A stretch of DNA of 64,000 nucleotides from Rhodococcus sp. 06-235-1A (lineage in GTDB: Bacteria; Actinomycetota; Actinomycetes; Mycobacteriales; Mycobacteriaceae). This document shows positions 22,301 to 31,300 of this stretch, piece after piece (within the stretch, counting starts at the first letter, position 1; the number at the start of each line of letters is the position of its first letter). The position numbers and the translations under genes were made by a program. The notes beneath the pieces were generated by a model that was given only the letters and a program-made list of their open reading frames with translations, was not told the origin of the DNA and did not search any database. The stretch spans positions 62,001-126,000 of the forward strand of contig NZ_NOYI01000024.1 of assembly GCF_002258785.1 (NCBI RefSeq), written 5' to 3'.

Positions 22301-25300
22301 CACCCTTCGGGCGCCCCGTGGAGCCGGACGTGAAGATCACGTACGCGGTGTTCGAGGCACGCAGAGGCGCGAGTCGATCACCGTCGGTCAAGGGTTCTGC
22401 CGAGCAGTCGGAGAGGTCGCAGACATCGAGCTCGATCACCGTCGCCGTGGTCGACATCGCGGAGGTGTGCTCGGACGTGGTGACGATGCAGATCGGGTCC
22501 GCTGTGTCCAGGATGTGAATGTTGCGCTCGGCGGGTTGATCGGGGTCGATCGGAACGTAGGCTCCGCCGGCCTCGACGATTGCGTACATCGCCACGACGA
22601 GGTCGATGGATCGGCGAAGGGCGAGACCCACCAGAGCCTCGGGACCGACGCCGTGACGCACCAGATGCCTCGCGAGCCGACTGACTCGGGCAGCGAATTC
22701 CGCGTATGTCAGTGCGTCCGATCCGAATTGGAGTGCGGTCCGCTTCGGGTTCTCGGCCGCGGTGCGGTGAAACAGATCGACCAGCGTGGCCTGGGTGTCG
22801 GTCGCGCGAGCCGTGTCGTTCCATGCCGTGAGGACCTGCGTTCGCTCGTCCGACCGAAGTATGTCCAGGTCCGCCACCGGACGTGTCGGGTCGGACGAGA
22901 TATCGGCGAGCAGCAACTCGAAACGCTGCACGAAGCTCCGGGCCGTCGATTCCTCGAACAAGTCCGTTGCGTAGGTCATCATCGCGGACAATCCGCTGCC
23001 GCCGGCGTCGTCGCCCGAGTCGAACACGATCAGGTGCAGGTCGAACTGGGAGTTGACGGATTCCGTCTCCAGGGTGGAGACGGTCAACCCACTGAGCTCG
23101 AGCGTGCGCTGAGCGAAGTTCTGGAACGAGAATCCCACCTGGAACAGCGGGTGCCTGGCCGTGGAACGGTTGGGGTTGAGTACTTCCACGAGCCGCTCGA
23201 ACGGGACGTCGGCGTGGGCGAACGCGTGCAGATCGACCTCTCTGGCCTGTGCGAGGAGGTCTTCGAACGATGCACCGTGGTCGACGTCGAGGCGCAGGAC
23301 CAGCGTATTGACGAACATGCCGATCAGATCTTCGACCGCTTGCTCGGTGCGTCCGGCGATCGGAGTGCCGACGGCGATGTCCGAGGTTCCGGTCAGTCGC
23401 GCGAGCAGAACCGCGAAGGCGGTGTGCACGGCCATGAACACCGTCGCGTTGTGCGTACGCGCCAACTGCTGCAGCGAACGATGGGTCTGCCCGTCGATGT
23501 CGAACTCGATCCGTCCGCCGCGGAAGGACTGATTCTTCGGTCGAGCATGGTCCGTCGGCAGATTCAGCTGATCGGGCAGATCGTTCAGTGCTGCGCGCCA
23601 GTACGAAATCTGCTGCGCAGCCTGCGATTCCGGATCGTCCTCGGATCCGAGAGTACGCCGTTGCCACAACGCGTAATCGGCGTACTGCACCGGCAGCTGC
23701 GGCCACATCGGGTCGCTACCGTCGGACCGAGCAGCGTACGCAGCCATCAGGTCTCGGGTCATCGGAACCATCGAGGAACCGTCGGCTGCGATGTGATGGG
23801 CAACCATCGCCAGGACGAACTCGTGCTGCGCGACTCGAAAGAGCCTGATCTCGAGAGGGATTTCCCTCGTGACGTCGAAAGTCCGCGAGACGAATCGGTG
23901 AACCGCACCGACTACCTCGTCGCCCTCGACATCGACAACCTCGAAGTCCCGCTCCGCCTTCGACGCCGGTAGTACTATCTGCTGGGGGCCGTCCGGGGAA
24001 TCGGGGTACACGGTGCGCAACGATTCGTGTCGCTCGACGAGGTCCGCAAGTGCACCACGCAACGCCTCGACATCGAGCGGCCCACTCAAACGCAGCGCGA
24101 ACGGAATGTTGTACGCCGTCGACTCGGGGTCGAATCGATTGAGGAACCACATTCGCTGCTGGGCAAGCGACAGCGGAATGCGTTCGGGCCGCCGATCGGC
24201 CGTCAACGGCGTACGGCCACCCGACCCGGAGTGCCGTTCCACCCGCAGGGCAAGGGCGGCGACGGTCGACGCCTCGAACAGGGCGCGCACCGGGACCTGG
24301 GCGTCCAGTGCGACTCCGATCCTCGAGACCACCTGCGTCGCGACGAGCGAATTTCCCCCGAGTGCAAAGAAGTCGTCATCCAGACCGACTCGGTCGACAC
24401 CGAGGACGTCGGCGAAAGCACCGGCAACGATTTCCTCGACCGGAGTTGTCGGAGAACGGAATTCCCGTACCTCGGGAGCCGGTTCCGGCAGGGCACGCCG
24501 ATCGAGCTTGCCGTTGACCGTCAGCGGGATGGCGTCGATCTCCACGAATGCCGAGGGCACCATGTACTCGGGCAGCATCTCGGTCACTCCCGAACGCACC
24601 CGGTCGATGTCGATCGGGCCCGGTCCCACCAAGTACGCCACCAGCCGTGCCGACCCGGGCGTGTCCTCGCGGACGATCACGGCGGCTTGTGCGACTGTCG
24701 GCTGAGCGGCGACGGCAACCTCGATCTCGCCCAGCTCGATCCGGAATCCGCGGACCTTGACCTGATCGTCGCTGCGCCCCAGGTATTCGAGATCGCCGCC
24801 GACGCCCCACCGAGCCACATCGCCTGTGCGGTACAGCATCGACCCCGCTTCACCGAACGGATCCGCGACGAATCGACTCACGGTCAGATCTGCTCGACCC
24901 AGGTACCCGCGCGCCAACTGCTTTCCGGCAACGTACATCTCACCTGGCACGCCGACCGGAACCGGGTTCAGTCTTCCGTCGAGAACGTAGACCCGCAGAC
25001 CCGCGATGGGCGATCCCACCACCGATGCCGAAGCAGATGCCGCCAGTTCCGCCGTGAGTTCGCGATACGACACGTGCACTGTCGTCTCGGTGATGCCGTA
25101 CATGTTCACCAACCGCGGCGATCGGTCACCGTGCCGATCGAACCAACCGGAGAGGCGTCGTAGCTCGAGTGCTTCACCGCCGAAGATCACGTACCGCAGA
25201 GCCAGCTCGGAATCGGTGTTCCCCTTGGCCCTGTCGGTTTCGGCAAGTTGATGGAACGCCGACGGAGTTTGATTGAGGACGGTGATGCGCTTCGACACCA

Positions 25301-28300
25301 GGAGTTCGTGGAAGGCCTCGGGCGAGCGTGAGGTGTAGAAGTCGACGACCACGAGCGAGCCGCCGTGCAAGAGCGGCCCCCACAGTTCCCAGACGGAGAA
25401 GTCGAAGGCGTACGAGTGGAACATCGACCACACGTCGGAGGAGTCGAACCCGTACGAGGACGCCGTGTTGGCGAACAGGCGCAGCACGTTTCGGTGCGGT
25501 ACCAGGACCCCTTTGGGCCGGCCGGTGGAGCCGGACGTGTAGATGACGTACGCGACGTTCGCGGGCCGAAGTGTCGTGGTGCGCTCGTCGTCACGGATCG
25601 GTGAATCGTCGAGATCGGTCAGATCCAAGCCGACGATATCCACCAGAGGTACGCCCTCGGGACGAGCGACGAGATCTCCGGTCGAGAGCACACAGACCGG
25701 TCCGGCATCGGCCATCATGAAGTCGATGCGCTCGGGTGGATAGTTCGGGTCGACCGGCAAGTAACCACCTCCGGCCTTGACCACGGCGAGGAGTGCGACG
25801 ATGAGATCGATCGACCGTGGAAGAGCCACGGCCACCAGCGTTTCCGGGCCGACCCCCACCGATATCAAGTGTCTCGCGAGACGGTTGACGCGGCGGTCGA
25901 ACTCTGCGTAGGACAGCGTCCGATCCTCGAACGTCACAGCAGGCGCGTCCGGGAATTTCGCTACCTGATCATCGAAGATGTCCACCAGCGTCGACGGGCT
26001 GTCGGGAACTCCGTCGCCCGACGCGTTCCAGCGTGACACCACGAACTCGCGCTCGAAGTTGTCGAGTATTTCTATGTCCCCGACGGTGATGGAAGGATCG
26101 GCAACCACGGCGTCGAGGATCCGCAACAACCTGTTCGCGAATGCGGCCACTGTATGCTCGTCGAAAAGGTCTGTCGCGTAAGTGAATTCAGCAGCCATGC
26201 CCTGTCCGCGGCCGTCGGCTCCGACCGACTCGGACAGAGTCAACTGCAGATCGAACTTGGCCACCGCGGCATCGAGCTCGATGGTGTCGATTCCGAGCCC
26301 GGGCAGGTCGACGTGCGTGGTGCGCAGATTCTCGAACGACAACACGACCTGGAACAGTGGGTGCCTGGCCGTGGAGCGGACCGGATTCAGTACCTCGACC
26401 AGCCGCTCGAACGGTACGTCCGCATGCGCGAAGGCACCCAGCGCCGAGTCTCGCGCAATCGCGAGCTGCTCGGTGAACGAGCGGGCCGGATCGACCGGTG
26501 TTCGCAGGACCAAGGTGTTGACGAACATCCCCACCAGGTCGTCGACCGCCACTTCACCGCGACCGGCGACCGGTGTTCCGATCGCGATGTCCTCGGTTCC
26601 TGACAGACGCCCCAGCAAAACGGTCAATGCCGAGTGCACCACCATGAACAACGTCGCATTGTTCGCACGTGCGATTTCGAACAGCGCGCGATGGGTGCGG
26701 GCAGGGATCGAGAACCTCGTGCGGGCTCCGCGGAACGTCTGTTGCGCGGGACGCGGGTGATCGAGCGGTAGCTCCAGCTGATCCGGCAGCCCGTCGAGCT
26801 TGCTCTTCCAGTATTCGATCTGTGAGGAGATCAGCGAAGCCGGGTCGTCCTCCGAGCCCAGCACGTCCCGCTGCCACAGTGTGTAGTCGGCGTACTGCAC
26901 GGGCAGCGGTATCCAGTTCGGGTGTTCCCAGGCCGTGCGCGCCGCGTACGCGGTCATGATGTCGCGTGCCACCGGCCCCATCGACCAACCGTCTGCCGAA
27001 ATGTGGTGCACGACAATGGCGAGAACGTGCTCGGTCGAATCGACCTCGAACAGGGTGGCACGGATCGGGACGTCGGCCGTGACGTCGAAACCTCGCGATG
27101 TCAGCGCGACGACTTCGTGCTGAATGTTGTTCGCGTCCACCTTGATCGGCAGTAGGCTCGGCACGATCTGGGCAGCGTCGAGCACCACCTGATGGGGACC
27201 GTCGATGGAGTCCGGGTACAGCGTTCGCAGCGACTCGTGTCGATCGATGACATCCATGATAGACACCTGCATCGCCGCGACGTCGAGTTGTCCGGACAAC
27301 CGGAGAGCGAAGGGAAGGTTGTAGGTCGCGGAGTCGGGCTCGAAGCGGTTGAGGAACCACATCCTCTGCTGCGCCAAGGAGAGCGGTATCCGGATCGGAC
27401 GTTCGCCCGCGACCAGAGCACGACGACTTCCACTACCGGAGTGCTGTTCCACCCGCACTGCCAACGATGCCACCGTCGACGCCTCGAACAGCATGCGAAC
27501 GGGCACGGTCGTGTCGAGAGCGACGCCGAGTCGCGACACCACCTGGGTGGCTATCAGCGAGTTGCCACCCAGATCGAAGAAGTCGTCGTCGAGACCGACA
27601 CGTTCGACACCGAGCACATCGGAGAACACGTCGGCGACGATCTCTTCGATCGGCGTCGTGGGTGCTCGAAACTCCTTGACCTCCAGGACCGGCGCAGGTA
27701 ATGCCCGCCGATCCAACTTGCCGTTCACTGTCAGAGGGATGGCGTCGAGCAGAACGAATGCCGACGGCACCATGTAGTCGGGAACCTGTCCGGAGACCGT
27801 GGCACGGACGTCCTCGACGTCGTCGATCGGTCGGTCCGCCACCACGTAGGCAACCAGACGAGCAGCACCGGGCGAGTCCTCCCGGACCACGACGGCCGCC
27901 TGGGTGACGCTCGGGTGCGACGTCACCGCCGCCTCCACCTCGCCCAGCTCGATGCGGAATCCACGAACCTTGACCTGATCGTCCGAACGACCGAGGTACT
28001 CGAGCTCGCCTGCGGCATTCCACTGCGCGAGGTCACCCGTTCGGTACAGCAGCGATCCCTCGCCTGCTTCGGACGTGAAGGGGTTCGCCACGAAGCGAAC
28101 CGACGTCAGCTCTCGGCGCCCCAGGTAACCGCGAGCGAGTTGTCCACCGGCAACGTACATCTCGCCGGGCACACCGACCGGAACCGGGTGCAGTCGGGTG
28201 TCCAGTACGAACACCCGCAGTCCGGCGATCGGCTTGCCGACCACCGACGCGCTCGTCTCGACGGACGCGGCATCGAGCGCACGATAGGACACGTGCACGG

Positions 28301-31300
28301 TGGTCTCGGTGATGCCGTACATGTTCACCAGCTGCGGCGTTCGGTGCCCGTGGCGCTCGAGCCACCCGGTGAGCCGCCGTTGTTCGAGGGCTTCGCCGCC
28401 GAAGATCACGTACCGAAGACACAACTCACCGTGGTCGGTCGGCGTGGTGCGATCTGCCTCGGACAGCTGATAGAACGCAGACGGCGTCTGGTTGAGCACC
28501 GTGACCTGCTCGTCGACGAGAAGTCGGTGGAAGGCCTCCGGCGAGCGCGAGGTGAAGTAGTCGACGACGACCAACGTGCCGCCGTACAGCAACGGGCCCC
28601 ACAGCTCCCACACCGAGAAGTCGAAAGCGTAGGAGTGGAACATCGTCCACACGTCGTCGGCACCGAAACCGTAGACCGAATCGGTGTTGTCGAGCAGTCG
28701 AACGACGTTGCGATGTGGAACCATCACGCCCTTGGGACGACCGGTCGAACCCGAGGTGTAGATGACGTAGGCGACGTTGTCGGGCCGCAGCGAATGCGTC
28801 CGATCGTCGTCGGTGACGGGATCGCCCGACACCGACGACAGATCGACGGTGTCCATGTCGAGCAAGGCTGCCCCGGTGCGGGATTCGGCGTCCGACGGCA
28901 GTTCCACCCGCTCCGCGCCGGAGAACAGCACGGTCGTCGGCCGCGCGTCGTCGAGCATGTACTCGACTCGGTCGAGTGGGTAGCTCGGGTCGACCGGGAG
29001 GTATCCGCCGCCGGCTTTGATCACCGCGACGAGGGCGACAACGAGCTCGGCCGACCTCGGCAGCGCGACGGCCACCAGGCTTTCGGGGCCGACGCCGTGG
29101 GAGATGAGAACGCGGGCAAGACGATTGGCCTGTGCATCGAACTCTGCATACGTCATCGACGAACCATCGAAGCGCACGGCGACGGCATCCGGATGACGCG
29201 CAGCAGCAGCGTCGAGCAGATCCACCAACGTCAGGTCCCGAGAGACGTCGTCCCCCGAGACGTTCCACTCCGACACCACGGACCGGTGCTCTGCGGCGTC
29301 CACGATCGTGACGTCGCCGACCGGCACGGTCGCGTCCGTGGTGATCGCGTCCAGAATCGCCAGGAACCGACCGGCGAAACTCTCGACGAGATCTGCGTCG
29401 AACAGTTCTGTGGCGTACTCGAACACCGCGTCGATACCCGCGGGAACCCCGTCGTCGAGATGCTCGGTCAGCCAGAGCTGGATGTCGAATTTTGCGATGG
29501 GTACGTCGAATTCGGCTGCAACTGCCCGCAGACCACCGACGGTGAGTTCACGAGACATCGCCGATTCCAACGAGATCGCGACCTGGAAGAGCGGGTGCCG
29601 GGACGTCGATCGCACCGGGTTCAGTACCTCGACGAGGCGCTCGAACGGTACATCTGCGTGTGCGAACGCCGACAGGTCGGTGTCGCGAACCCGCGCCAGG
29701 AGACCCTCGAACGTCAACGCCGGATCGACCTCGGTACGCAGCACCAACGTGTTGACGAACATGCCGACCAGGTCGTCGAGCGCGGGCTCGCCACGACCCG
29801 CCACCGGCGCACCGATCGCGATGTCGGTGGTGCCGCTGAGGCGGGCGAGCAGCAGCGCGTACGCCGACTGCATGACCATGAACAACGAGGCGTTGTTCGC
29901 ACGGGCCAGGTTCGCCAGCGAGGCGTGCAGATACGCCGGAACGTCGACGCGCAGCTTGCTGCCTGCGTTCGAGGACACGGCGGGGCGTGGCCTGCTCGAC
30001 GGCAGCGCCAATTGGTCCGGCAGATCTTCGAGAGTCGCGCTCCAGTAGGCGATCTCCCGTGCCGCCAACGACAGCGGATCGGTCTCGGGTCCGAGCACCG
30101 CACGCTGCCACAGCGCGTAGTCGGCGTACTGGACCTCGAGTGGCGTCCACTCGGGTGCACGACCGTTGATTCGGCTCGAGTAGGCCACGAGCACGTCACG
30201 CGCCAATGGACCGAACGACGCCCCGTCGGCGGCGATGTGGTGCAGCACCATGGCCAATTCGTGCTCGGTCGGCGAGATCTCGAAGAGTGCGATTCGGAAG
30301 GGGGTATCGACCGTCACGTCGAATCCCTTCGCAACCAGTTCGTGCAGGCGTCCGCCGAGTTCGTGTCGGTCGATGCGGATCGGCAGAATCGTGGCCGGGG
30401 TGCGCGCCGCTGTGAGCACCACCTGTTCGGGTGAGCCGTCCACCTCCGGGTACACCGTGCGCAGCGTCTCGTGTCGGTCGACGACGTCTGCGAATGCGGC
30501 CGACAGGGCGACCACATCGAGAGGCCCGGTCAGACGGACGGAGAACGGCAAGTTGTATACCGCGGTGGTGGGGTCGAAGCGGTTGAGGAACCACATGCGC
30601 TGTTGCGCAGGCGAGAGCGGAATGCGCGCGGGCCGTTCCCGCGATTCCAGTATCGGGGTGTCGGATCCGAGCCGGGCCGCCGACTCGGCCCTGGCCGCCA
30701 GTGCGCCGACGGTTGGCGCCTCGAACAGTTCGCGGACACCGAGCCGAACGCCGAGAGCGCTACCGACTCGGGTCACCAGTTGCGTGGCGATCAGAGAGTT
30801 CCCGCCGAGCTCGAAGAAGTCCTCGTCCAGACCGACCTTGGACGCCCCGAGCAGATCCTCGTAGATCCCGGCGACCACGTAGTCCGCTCGACTCTGTGGG
30901 GCTCGATACTTCTTCGCGCTGCTGAACACCGGTTCCGGCAACGCTTTTCGATCGAGCTTGCCGCTGGTGTTCAGCGGCAAGGCGTCGAGGACGACGACCG
31001 CTGCAGGCACCATGTACGACGGCAGAGCGTGGCCGGCGAATTCGATCGCCGCGGAGGATTCGACGGACCGTCCTGGAGCCGCGACGACGTACGCCACCAG
31101 TTGATCACCGGTGACCGTCGCCGCCACCAATACCACTGCCTGCGAGATGGATTCGTGGGAGAGCAGGACCGTCTCGATCTCGCCGAGCTCGATGCGTTGT
31201 CCGCGGAACTTGACCTGGAAATCGGTCCGGCCGATGTAGTCCAGTACTCCGTCGCTGCGCCAGCGCACGAGGTCGCCGGTACGGTACATCCGCTCCCCGC